A stretch of 8,199 bases of DNA from Desulfamplus sp. Lineage in GTDB: Bacteria; Desulfobacterota; Desulfobacteria; Desulfobacterales; Desulfobacteraceae. Location of the stretch: NCBI GenBank assembly GCA_015231395.1, contig JADGBP010000085.1, forward strand, positions 1-8,199. Reading direction: 5' to 3'. This document shows positions 1 to 6,713 of the stretch, one piece after another (the first letter of the stretch is position 1; every line of letters begins with the position of its first letter). The position numbers and the translations under genes were made by a program. The notes under the pieces were generated by a model. The model worked only from the letters and a program-made list of their open reading frames with translations. It was not told the origin of the DNA and searched no databases.

Positions 1-2
1 TG

Positions 3-554
3 GGAATTGATCTGGCTGGTATCGCAGATAATGGCGGAAGTTGGCCTCCTAACGGAGCACATAACGTGGGAAGAAAATGGCCGATCTTATTTGCAGGAAT
101 AATGTTAAATGACGATCACATGAAAAATGTAGGAGCATGGTCAACGATATTCCATGAAGACGGGGGGACTTTTTTTGTGACTCAGGACGATATCAACAGA
201 ACCAACGAATCAATCAATCATCCGAATTACTGCTGGAATCCAGATTCACGCGATATAGCTGCCGGAAGAATAAAAGCCTATACCGCAGATGATATCGGGC
301 TGCCTGATTGGGGAATTCGTCATATAACCCAACCGTGCAGGGACAACGGACATTTTGATTCAGTTTACCGGGAAATTAACGGAGTTGCTAATGCCGGATT
401 TACTCTTGCAGCTATTATAATGGATGCCAAAAGTTTGTGGATGCATAATGCACTCTTTGATTATCAGGATCGCTGGTGGAGCTTAACAGGAGGAGATCAT
501 GGAGTTCACCACGTTAGTGCATTCACCAAAAGTATGTGGAACAGATATCGATAG
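3..554 (+). CDS. C-terminal fragment of a hypothetical, probably secreted protein (5' end outside window)
   Basis: The reading frame is open from the first complete codon at base 3 to the TAG at 552-554, so the gene begins upstream of the window. A GTG at 66 is in frame, but no ribosome binding site precedes it and the protein clearly continues upstream (GIDLAGIADNGGSWPPNGAH...). The visible 183 residues are rich in Trp, Gly, His and Asp. They include a run of the type GAHNxGRKxPILFAGIML, which I associate only from memory with large uncharacterised exported proteins that have helical-toroid-like C-terminal parts. Two Cys residues (in NYCWNP and QPCRDN) could pair in an oxidising compartment. 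The end, GGDHGVHHVSAFTKSMWNRYR, is rich in His and aromatic residues. There is no membrane segment. No reaction can be assigned; a carbohydrate-related role would be a guess. The frame is confident, the function unknown. Confidence 0.7.
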   Translation, partial: GIDLAGIADNGGSWPPNGAHNVGRKWPILFAGIMLNDDHMKNVGAWSTIFHEDGGTFFVTQDDINRTNESINHPNYCWNPDSRDIAAGRIKAYTADDIGLPDWGIRHITQPCRDNGHFDSVYREINGVANAGFTLAAIIMDAKSLWMHNALFDYQDRWWSLTGGDHGVHHVSAFTKSMWNRYR

Positions 555-644
555 GGGGAATTCAAGAAAGCAAAGGTAGTACCTCAACATCAGGACTCAT
601 CCTTAAGAACATGACAATAGAATTACTCAGAAATTAGGAAAGAA

Positions 645-678
645 AGATGCGAAATATTTTTAATGATATTTCGCATCT
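645..678. terminator. Perfect 13-bp hairpin between the first two genes, possible terminator
   Basis: The arms 645-657 and 666-678 are perfect reverse complements (AGATGCGAAATAT) around an 8-base loop. On the + strand the stem is followed by CCTCCCCC and then an A run, not by T's. On the - strand it is followed by a pyrimidine/T-rich stretch. It lies 90 bases after the stop of the first gene and about 55 bases before the next start. It could therefore end the upstream transcript, act as a 3' stabiliser, or be a protein site. The lack of a U tract on the + strand makes classical intrinsic termination uncertain. Confidence 0.45.
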
Positions 679-732
679 CCTCCCCCAAAAAAATTAATTT
701 TATGTTCTCAAAAAAGGAGCGGAACAAGAACC

Positions 733-3129
733 ATGAAAAAAGAAAAAAATACTCTTAAAATATGTCTGTTTGTAATTTTATCTCTATTTTATTCAGTTCC
801 TGCAATTTCTCAGCCAATAACCTTAGTTACTATCGGAGATAGCCTTACTGCTGGAGATGGCGATAGTGAGGGAGGCGGCGGTTATCCCTCAAGGCTTCTT
901 GCTATGCTTGTTCCTCTCTATCCAGACTCAACCATTTCAAACCTTGGGATATCTGGTGACACAACACTTGATCTTGTGAACAAACAGTTAAACGGGGCAG
1001 TTACTATACTCAATAATGCTCCGACAGGTTCGATAAAGATGGTATTAGTATGGATAGGCAGCAACGATCTTTTCGGGCTTTATGCAGGAGATGTATGTTC
1101 AGAATATTACAGTAGCATTTCAAGCTGTGAAGAGATGGAGATGGGCTATGCTGTGGATAATCTTGATACTATACTCGGAACTCTTGCATCTACTGGAGCC
1201 ACTATCTATATTGCCCTGTTAGATGATCAGAGTCGGCGTCCGGTAATAACAGACGAGTCATTACGTTCTAACAGCTTTCCAGGAATTACAGCGGATGAAA
1301 TTCCACGAATGGCTTCTCAAATAGCTCTCTACAATGCTCAGGTAAAACAGCAGGCTGTAAAACATGGTGCAAAAACGGTCGATTTTTTCAATACAGCTAT
1401 TTTTGAGAACAGTGCAACTCTTGATTATGACGGTAATCACCCAAACAGTTCTGGCTACGATGCTATTGCGAGTATATGGTATCAGTCCATTACCGGAACT
1501 TCACCTCCAGATACCGATGACACAGATGGAGACGACACAGTCAATCCACCGGCAGCACAACCACCTGTCCCTTCAATCATGTCTGGTAACAGCCACAACA
1601 CTATCTCTGTAAATATAAATCAATCTTTTCCTGTATCTGTATCAATGAATGCAGGAGACATGCTAAACAAGGCTGGGGATTGGTGGCTCATTTATATTAC
1701 ACCTGATAATAAAATATTCTCTCTGACAAATAAACTTCGTTGGATAGAGGGAGTATCCCCTGTTTTATCAATTCCGCTTATCTCTTTTGACGCGATTCAA
1801 ATTTTTTCTACTGCATTTCCATTGCCTGGCACATACTCATTTTATTTTGCATTTGACGACAAACCAGATGGTATTCCCGAACTACCAATCTGGATAGATG
1901 CTCTGACAGTCCAAGTAAATACCCTCCCCACAGATCCAACTGATAAGGTTAAAACTCGCCTGATGCCCCAGAACCTTATCTATCAAGGTGCCTTTCTGCT
2001 TCCTGAAGGAGATGAATGGGCATACAGCGGTCATGCACTTGCATGGTATCCTGATGGAAATCCAGATGACTCTGGTGACGGCTATCCAGGTTCAATTTAT
2101 ACAGCCGCCCATGCCATTGACGGCTATGTGGGAGAAATTTCAATACCAGCACCGGTAAAAGCAGATACCATAATTAATTTGCCAAGGGCTGAAATAATCC
2201 AGTCACCCAAAGATATTACTGGAGGATTGAAGGATAAATGCACTTTTGATCCAGAGTGCCTCTACCGTGAACTGGATGGACTTGCCTATCTTCCAAACAT
2301 CAACAAAATTGTCTGGAATCTTAGAGATTGGTACAATGCTGCTGGATTTGATCAAGATTCTCTTGGATGGAGTAACCCTGACATGAGTGACCCTCAGGGG
2401 GTGTGGCATATAGGTTCACGAGAATCGGAAAATAATCTGTTTCATAACGCAAAGACCAGCAACTATCTTTTCAATGCACCACAATCTTTTACAACACAGT
2501 GGCTGGACGGTAAATCGCTTATTGCCGGAAGCTCCAGAGAGGCTGGTGTATTAGGCGGCTCGCAGGGACCAACGCTGTTTGCCCTGGCACCATGGGAAGA
2601 TGGTAATCCACCTGCTCCTTCATCTAATTTAGATGCAATTGCACTACTCTATTACCCTGAAAAATACGACTGTGTCTGGGAAAATGCTGCTGTGTGCGAC
2701 TATCCGGGTTACAGTGCGGCAGACCACTGGAACGGTGGAGCGTGGATTGAGACTGCTTCTGCTAACGCTGTAATTATATCAGGAAGAAAAGGGTTGGGAT
2801 CAAGCTGCTACGGAACCCCGGAAGAGTGCGGAAATGACACCTGTGTAACCTCAAAAGGCTACCATGCCTACCCTTACCAACCCCAGGTACTATTTTATGA
2901 TCCTGAAGATTTGAAGGCAGTTCGTGCAGGAACCAAATCGCCCTGGCAGGTTTTACCATACGAGATTCTGAGTCTCGAAAATATAACGTACAATCAAGGA
3001 TGTGCTGCTATTGGTGCGGCAGCTCTGGATTCTGATAATGGATATCTTTATATTACTGAAAAAGAGATTGATGATGTTGAAAATGGAATTTGGGGTGTGA
3101 CAGCGGTGCACGTGTGGAAAATTCAATAG
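733..3129 (+). CDS. Exported SGNH/GDSL-family hydrolase fused to a large C-terminal domain of unknown function
   Basis: This is a 798-residue protein starting at ATG 733, with a GGAG Shine-Dalgarno at 716-719 (13-base spacing, rather long). Residues 1-27 form a Sec signal peptide: a Lys-rich start, a hydrophobic core and VPAISQ before the likely cut. Residues 29-250 form a complete SGNH hydrolase: Ser37 in GDSL, Gly72 in NLGISG, Asn111 in GSND, and Asp233/His236 in DGNH. Esterase, lipase or deacetylase activity on lipid or polysaccharide esters outside the cytoplasm is therefore likely; the substrate is unknown. A Thr/Asp/Pro linker (about 255-280) leads to a beta-rich domain (about 282-396, with DWWLIYITPDN), then a region from about 410 to 798 that I do not recognise. 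That last part carries eight Cys residues and Asp-rich loops (DGNPDDSGDG) that could bind calcium. Its repeated beta-type segments hint at a propeller. It is unusually long for a GDSL esterase. It seems to be a single-gene unit, with repeats and a terminator downstream. Confidence 0.85.
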   Translation: MKKEKNTLKICLFVILSLFYSVPAISQPITLVTIGDSLTAGDGDSEGGGGYPSRLLAMLVPLYPDSTISNLGISGDTTLDLVNKQLNGAVTILNNAPTGSIKMVLVWIGSNDLFGLYAGDVCSEYYSSISSCEEMEMGYAVDNLDTILGTLASTGATIYIALLDDQSRRPVITDESLRSNSFPGITADEIPRMASQIALYNAQVKQQAVKHGAKTVDFFNTAIFENSATLDYDGNHPNSSGYDAIASIWYQSITGTSPPDTDDTDGDDTVNPPAAQPPVPSIMSGNSHNTISVNINQSFPVSVSMNAGDMLNKAGDWWLIYITPDNKIFSLTNKLRWIEGVSPVLSIPLISFDAIQIFSTAFPLPGTYSFYFAFDDKPDGIPELPIWIDALTVQVNTLPTDPTDKVKTRLMPQNLIYQGAFLLPEGDEWAYSGHALAWYPDGNPDDSGDGYPGSIYTAAHAIDGYVGEISIPAPVKADTIINLPRAEIIQSPKDITGGLKDKCTFDPECLYRELDGLAYLPNINKIVWNLRDWYNAAGFDQDSLGWSNPDMSDPQGVWHIGSRESENNLFHNAKTSNYLFNAPQSFTTQWLDGKSLIAGSSREAGVLGGSQGPTLFALAPWEDGNPPAPSSNLDAIALLYYPEKYDCVWENAAVCDYPGYSAADHWNGGAWIETASANAVIISGRKGLGSSCYGTPEECGNDTCVTSKGYHAYPYQPQVLFYDPEDLKAVRAGTKSPWQVLPYEILSLENITYNQGCAAIGAAALDSDNGYLYITEKEIDDVENGIWGVTAVHVWKIQ

Positions 3130-3150
3130 GGAATCTATACCATAAATACT

Positions 3151-3360
3151 GTAAATGCCGTAAAAACACTTTTTGGTTTTCATATTCAGGGGTGAATGAA
3201 ACCCGTCCATGAGCTTTACCGTAAATGCCGTAAAAACACTTTTTGGTTTTCATATTCAGGGGTGAATGAAACCCGTCCATGAGCTTTACCGTAAATGCCG
3301 TAAAAACACTTTTTGGTTTTCATATTCAGGGGTGAATGAAACCCATCCATGAGCGTTTAC
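3151..3360. repeat. Three tandem copies of a 70-bp intergenic repeat
   Basis: The copies run 3151-3220, 3221-3290 and 3291-3360. The first two are identical. The third has one substitution (A at 3345 for G) and one inserted G at 3355 near its end. Each unit starts GTAAATGCCGTAAAAACACT. It contains an imperfect hairpin: GGTTTTCATATTCA pairs with TGAATGAAACC, with small bulges, around a GGGG loop. Since 70 is not a multiple of 3 the array is not a coding repeat. It begins 21 bases after the stop of the SGNH gene. The near-identity of the copies points to recent expansion or homogenisation. It may belong to a dispersed intergenic repeat family, but that cannot be seen from one window. Confidence 0.95.
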
Positions 3361-3406
3361 AATAGACATTTTTCCAAAATAAATTTTATATTTGTATAAG
3401 CCCGCC

Positions 3407-3457
3407 CAGTGGTAGCAGTAGACCAGTGGTAGCAGTAGGTCAGTGGTAGCAGTATAT
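3407..3457. repeat. Three direct repeats with 17-bp period (iteron-like)
   Basis: The 14-base core CAGTGGTAGCAGTA occurs exactly at 3407-3420, 3424-3437 and 3441-3454, separated by the variable triplets GAC, GGT and TAT. The spacing of 17 is regular but is not one or two exact helical turns. The array lies about 50 bases after the 70-bp repeats and 10 bases before a strong terminator hairpin. Possible roles are protein binding or a structural part of a 3' untranslated RNA. No replication protein or other plasmid gene is nearby to support an origin. Confidence 0.9.
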
Positions 3458-3466
3458 GAGTTTTTG

Positions 3467-3500
3467 TAGGGGAGATCAGACGATCTCCCCTATTTTATTT
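3467..3500 (+). terminator. Strong rho-independent terminator
   Basis: A perfect 11-bp stem (TAGGGGAGATC at 3467-3477 pairing with GATCTCCCCTA at 3482-3492) closes on a 4-base loop, AGAC, and is followed by TTTTATTT. The stem is GC-rich at its base, and the T tract lies only on the + strand side, so it stops rightward transcription. It is the first convincing terminator after the SGNH gene, about 340 bases beyond its stop. The 70-bp and 17-bp repeats would then be transcribed as the 3' tail of that message, or as a separate small RNA ending here. Confidence 0.85.
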
Positions 3501-3902
3501 GGTCTCGACAGTGAAATATTAATATTTTTTTGTTGCGATATCACTACCAAAAAATAAAAAATCAGTATTTTCTGGTTAGATTGCACTCGTTTCATATTTA
3601 AATATAGGTAGTAAAATCAATGGTTTGTTTTATTAAACGTCTCATATGTTGAGGGGGGGGCGTACGGATTTGCCATTATACTGTAACTATGTTGACATAT
3701 ACTACGATATAATCTTATTTTATCCATTATTTTATTATTGTGCTCTAATTTAGGATTGATTTGTCCTGTCAAAAAATCTATTATCGTCCCGATAAATAAA
3801 TTGGCAGAAATGCTACAGAAATGCTATCTGAACCCATTAGTAAAGGGGCTGATTAATCAAAATACTTTTTTTGGAAATCTATAGAAGTATTTTTTTGAAT
3901 TT
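3501..3902. other. AT-rich gene-free leader upstream of the chemosensory genes
   Basis: No reading frame of credible length or composition is present. The stretch contains a 12-base palindrome ATATTTAAATAT at 3594-3605, a run of eight G's at 3653-3660, and a small hairpin TTATCG-TCC-CGATAA at 3781-3795. It also has a short direct repeat, CAGAAATGCT, around 3804-3825. A promoter for the operon should lie here, but I find no pair of -35 and -10 boxes with proper spacing. The region most likely holds the operon promoter and 5' untranslated leader. Confidence 0.5.
3859..3896 (+). promoter_or_regulatory. Terminator-like hairpin in the leader just before the scaffold gene
   Basis: AAAATACTT at 3859-3867 pairs with AAGTATTTT at 3885-3893, a 9-bp stem with a 17-base loop. 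The right arm runs into a T tract ending at 3896. It sits only 30-40 bases before the likely start codon at 3930. It could be an attenuator-like element or simply AT-rich chance pairing; the stem is weak (two GC pairs) and the loop long. Confidence 0.3.
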
Positions 3903-4148
3903 TTGGGACATATGGGGAATTTCATAAACATGAAACTGAATAGCTATAAAACTAAAAACAAAAATGATTTCCCGAACAAAATAACACAATCCAATATTGT
4001 TTTTAATTTTTTGTGCCATATATGGAATTTTATAAAGATCAAACTAAACATCTATAAAAATAGAGATCGAGACAAGGATAAAGATGGCGTTTATAAAAAT
4101 GACGTTTATAAAGATGACGTTTCAAATATATTAGCACAATCCAATATT
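3890..4148 (+). repeat. Diverged tandem duplication of the gene start region
   Basis: Bases 3890-3950 align with 3998-4058 at an offset of 108 with roughly 75-80% identity. The 14-mer CACAATCCAATATT is repeated exactly at 3985-3998 and 4135-4148 (offset 150). The second copy is therefore 42 bases longer; the extra bases encode a Lys/Asp/Tyr-Val microrepeat (VYKNDVYKDD). In protein terms, NFINMKLNSYK...TQSNI is echoed by NFIKIKLNIYK...AQSNI. The first copy includes bases upstream of the start codon, so former leader DNA appears to have become coding in the second copy. Confidence 0.85.
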
Positions 4149-6602
4149 CATGAATTTGCAGAAGAAATTAAAACCCAAATGTCAAAAATAGAGCCGATCT
4201 TTCTTGTACTTGGGCAGGATATGCAGCAGATATATTTTGATTCTGACAAGCTTACCCAGATTATCACCGATGCTGCAAAAACTATCGACAGTCAAGCCGA
4301 AGGCGGTCTTGTCAATTATATCCAGAAAAGCATAAATACCTTATTGAAAGAGCTCAATGAGTGCAGGGAAACTATTAACGTAAATATCGCCCATATGGGC
4401 AGCAGCACAGATGAACTTGAGACTCTGTGCTCTATTTGCAGCGGTCTGACCAAAATTTCGCGTGTTCTTAATATTGTTGGAATGTATATTGACGTGGAGG
4501 CTTGCCGTTTCACTGAGTCCAAAAACATGTTTTTAGGATTTGGCAAGGAAGTCAAAGAGCTGGCACAAAAAATTAGCGTGATTGCAGACCATATTTACAG
4601 TGATTCAAAATCTGTACAATCCACACAGATTTCAGGGGTTGAAAATATAAAAAGCAGTCTGGAAAAACTATCCTCGCTTTCCGCTTCGGCTGAAGAGAGT
4701 GTTATGCATGCCATGAACAAGGTAGAGCGGTTGACACGTTTGTCATGCAGTGCTCTGGATAATGCAGCCATCCATTCTCGGGAGATACAGAAACGAGTGG
4801 GTGATATTGTCATGAGCATTCAGTTTCATGATATTGTGAGACAAAAACTTGAGCATGTCATTTCAGCCTTTGATGACTGCAAAAACATTTTAACCATGAA
4901 TGCATCATCTGAACAAAATTCTGCTAAAACTGCGTCTGAACAAAATCCTGCTAAAACTGCGTCTGAACAAAATCCTGCTAAAACTGCGTCTGAACAAAAT
5001 TTAACCAGAGATGAGTCTGAACACAATTTGCAGAGGGGACATGCCCAAATATATTTTGTTTTAAAAATTCAATCTGCCCAGTTAGCCCTGATAAACTCTG
5101 AGTTAAATACCGTACACGCCAAACTTGAACAGGCTTTTGCCGGAATCAATGAGAAAACAGACATTCTCATGAATGATGTGGTTAATTCAGGCATGGATGA
5201 AAAAGCATCCTTCATTGGACACTTGACACTTTCTGCAGCCGCACCCCAATTTTTTAGAGATTCTCTGAAAAAAAGTGTCAGTTATTATTATGGCGACATG
5301 AAGGATAACGATAAAAAAGAGTTGGAAAATGAGTTTGATTCCATCAAAAATGAGCTGGAAAATGAGCTGGAAAATCTCATAAAAGTTCGCACTCATGGAC
5401 AAAAGATATCAGAAGAGATTATGAAAAGTATCAGGGATGCCTCCTCGATTGTATCCGGACTTTCACAATATACAGGTCAGGTTGACAGCATTAATATCAA
5501 TCTTCAATATAAAGCTTTGAATGCTATCATCATGACCAGCAAACTTGGGGACAAAGGGCTTTCTCTGGAGGTGCTGGCAAGGGAAGTCGGATTGTTATCT
5601 CTGAATTCCAATGCTCTGATAGAGCAGATTGTAAAATCCCTGAGAGCTGTAACTAAAATCACAGACACTCTTGAAATCACAGATGATCTTAAAGAACTAA
5701 ATAAAGAGAATTCGGAACAGCCAAACGAAGAAAATTTGGAGCAGGCAAACAAAGAGAGCTTCAGGCAGGCAAATAAAGATAACTCAATGCAGATGTCTGA
5801 TAAATCAGCACTGTCATTAGATAATACTCTGAACCTGATATCAACTATATTGAGTAAATATCAGGAAAACAGAAACCTGTCGGTTTCAATGGCACAAGAA
5901 CTTGGAAAAAATATTGAAAAAAGCAAAGAGCAGATTGATTGTATCGCACAGTGGGCAAACAGCATTTCTGCCATTCAAACTCAAATCAATAAAACTCTGG
6001 AGCGGATTGAGCCTTTAATTCTTTCCATGGATAAAGAGATATTAACAGAGTTTCAGCATATTGAAAAAAGATACACAATGGAAAGTGAGCGTGTGATTCA
6101 TAATCAGATGTCCATGAAGAAAAAAGATAGTTCTGTCAAAGATGATAAACAGGATGATTCAGATATTTTTTTTCAAGACGATTCTGAGACTATTTCCCAA
6201 GATGATTCGGATATTCTTTTCCAGGATGATTCGGATATTCTTTTCCAGGATGATTCAGATATTCTTTTCCAGGATGATTCAGATATCCTTTTTCAGGATG
6301 ATTCGGCTATCTTTTTTCAGGATAGCTCCCCCGAAGACGAACAGTCTCAGACGAACCATGATGATTCGAAAGATGAGTCGAAAAATGATTCCGAAGATGA
6401 TTCGGATATCCTTTTTCAGGATGATTCGGCTATCTTTTTTCAGGATAGCTCCCCCGAAGACAAAAACTCTCAGACGAACCATGATGATTCGAAAGACGAT
6501 TCGAAAGATGAGTCGAAAAATGAGTCGAAAAATGAGTCCGAAAATGAGTCGAAAGATGATTCGGAAGATGATGAGTTCGACGATAATATTGAGCTTTTTT
6601 GA
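3930..6602 (+). CDS. Cytoplasmic MCP-like coiled-coil chemosensory scaffold with repetitive acidic tail
   Basis: This 890-residue protein is read from ATG 3930, preceded by GGGGA at 3914-3918. TTG 3903 and ATG 3912 are in-frame alternatives without well-placed ribosome sites. Two long helical modules resemble the hairpin of methyl-accepting chemotaxis proteins. The first is around residues 178-310 (VLNIVGMYIDVEACR... ending with IQFHDIVRQKLEHV). The second is around 520-560 (LQYKALNAIIMTSKLGDKG...LAREVGLLS), which matches the pattern of the conserved MCP tip but lacks its usual Glu and Arg residues. No convincing membrane segment or ligand-binding domain is visible, so a soluble receptor or scaffold is inferred. 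A 9-residue repeat (SEQNPAKTA) links the modules. A Glu/Asn/Gln-rich stretch follows module two, and residues 742-890 form an Asp/Ser/Lys tail with nine DDSDILFQ-type octads. It leads a run of STAS, CheY and CheA genes, which supports a chemosensory role. Confidence 0.75.
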   Translation: MKLNSYKTKNKNDFPNKITQSNIVFNFLCHIWNFIKIKLNIYKNRDRDKDKDGVYKNDVYKDDVSNILAQSNIHEFAEEIKTQMSKIEPIFLVLGQDMQQIYFDSDKLTQIITDAAKTIDSQAEGGLVNYIQKSINTLLKELNECRETINVNIAHMGSSTDELETLCSICSGLTKISRVLNIVGMYIDVEACRFTESKNMFLGFGKEVKELAQKISVIADHIYSDSKSVQSTQISGVENIKSSLEKLSSLSASAEESVMHAMNKVERLTRLSCSALDNAAIHSREIQKRVGDIVMSIQFHDIVRQKLEHVISAFDDCKNILTMNASSEQNSAKTASEQNPAKTASEQNPAKTASEQNLTRDESEHNLQRGHAQIYFVLKIQSAQLALINSELNTVHAKLEQAFAGINEKTDILMNDVVNSGMDEKASFIGHLTLSAAAPQFFRDSLKKSVSYYYGDMKDNDKKELENEFDSIKNELENELENLIKVRTHGQKISEEIMKSIRDASSIVSGLSQYTGQVDSININLQYKALNAIIMTSKLGDKGLSLEVLAREVGLLSLNSNALIEQIVKSLRAVTKITDTLEITDDLKELNKENSEQPNEENLEQANKESFRQANKDNSMQMSDKSALSLDNTLNLISTILSKYQENRNLSVSMAQELGKNIEKSKEQIDCIAQWANSISAIQTQINKTLERIEPLILSMDKEILTEFQHIEKRYTMESERVIHNQMSMKKKDSSVKDDKQDDSDIFFQDDSETISQDDSDILFQDDSDILFQDDSDILFQDDSDILFQDDSAIFFQDSSPEDEQSQTNHDDSKDESKNDSEDDSDILFQDDSAIFFQDSSPEDKNSQTNHDDSKDDSKDESKNESKNESENESKDDSEDDEFDDNIELF
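4908..5003 (+). repeat. 27-bp in-frame tandem repeat (SEQNxAKTA), 3.5 copies
   Basis: The units are 4908-4934, 4935-4961 and 4962-4988, with a partial fourth at 4989-5003. Units two and three are identical, and unit one differs at one base (TCT for CCT, Ser for Pro). Each encodes nine residues, SEQNPAKTA, forming a flexible or weakly helical linker right after the IQFHDIVRQKLEHV segment. The near-identity indicates recent slippage, and the unit length keeps the frame. Confidence 0.95.
6153..6443 (+). repeat. 24-bp in-frame repeats encoding DDSDILFQ octads, nine copies in two blocks
   Basis: Block one has seven contiguous units from 6153 to 6320: DDSDIFFQ, DDSETISQ, four DDSDILFQ, and DDSAIFFQ. 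Block two has two units (6396-6443: DDSDILFQ, DDSAIFFQ) after a 75-base spacer encoding DSSPEDEQSQTNHDD and a Lys/Asp/Ser run. Units three and four are identical in DNA, as are units seven and nine. The alternation of an acidic pair with a hydrophobic I-L/F-F group looks like a short binding motif rather than a mere acidic tail. Confidence 0.95.
6273..6518 (+). repeat. 123-bp tandem segmental duplication within the tail
   Basis: Bases 6273-6395 and 6396-6518 are two adjacent 123-base copies. Each begins with a DDSDILFQ and a DDSAIFFQ octad and continues through DSSPED and SQTNHDDSKD. They differ by a few substitutions and the end of the second has drifted into further Lys-Asp/Glu-Ser repeats. 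123 is 41 codons, so the frame is kept. This higher-order event explains the second octad block. Confidence 0.9.
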
Positions 6603-6713
6603 TCAGAACAGGTTGATGTTTCAGGTAGATTCTGGAAGTTAAAAGTGTACCTATTCAAAAACTAACCCCTTTGATCATGCCATCTTATGCAGTTAGCCCA
6701 TTTAGGAGGTGTT

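Noticed and set aside
2953..3280. Minus-strand frames through the 70-bp repeats, and a 28-codon + strand frame 3196-3282
   Set aside because: They arise from the repeat sequence itself, shift frame from unit to unit, and lack ribosome sites.
3151..3454. The repeats as a CRISPR array
   Set aside because: The units are contiguous (70 bp) or separated by only 3 bases (17 bp), with no unique spacers and no cas genes.
3407..3457. The 17-bp iterons as a plasmid replication origin
   Set aside because: Only three copies, no rep gene or DnaA-box cluster seen, and the array lies in the 3' tail of a gene just before a terminator.
3692..3713. TTGACA (3692-3697) followed by TATAAT (3708-3713), perfect sigma-70 boxes
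   Set aside because: The spacer is only 10 bases instead of 16-18, so the two boxes cannot serve one promoter; in AT-rich DNA such boxes arise by chance.
6142..6642. Long + strand frame of Met/Ile/Phe/Arg repeats overlapping the acidic tail
   Set aside because: It is an alternate-frame reading of the 24-bp repeats of the scaffold gene, with no ribosome site and low-complexity composition.
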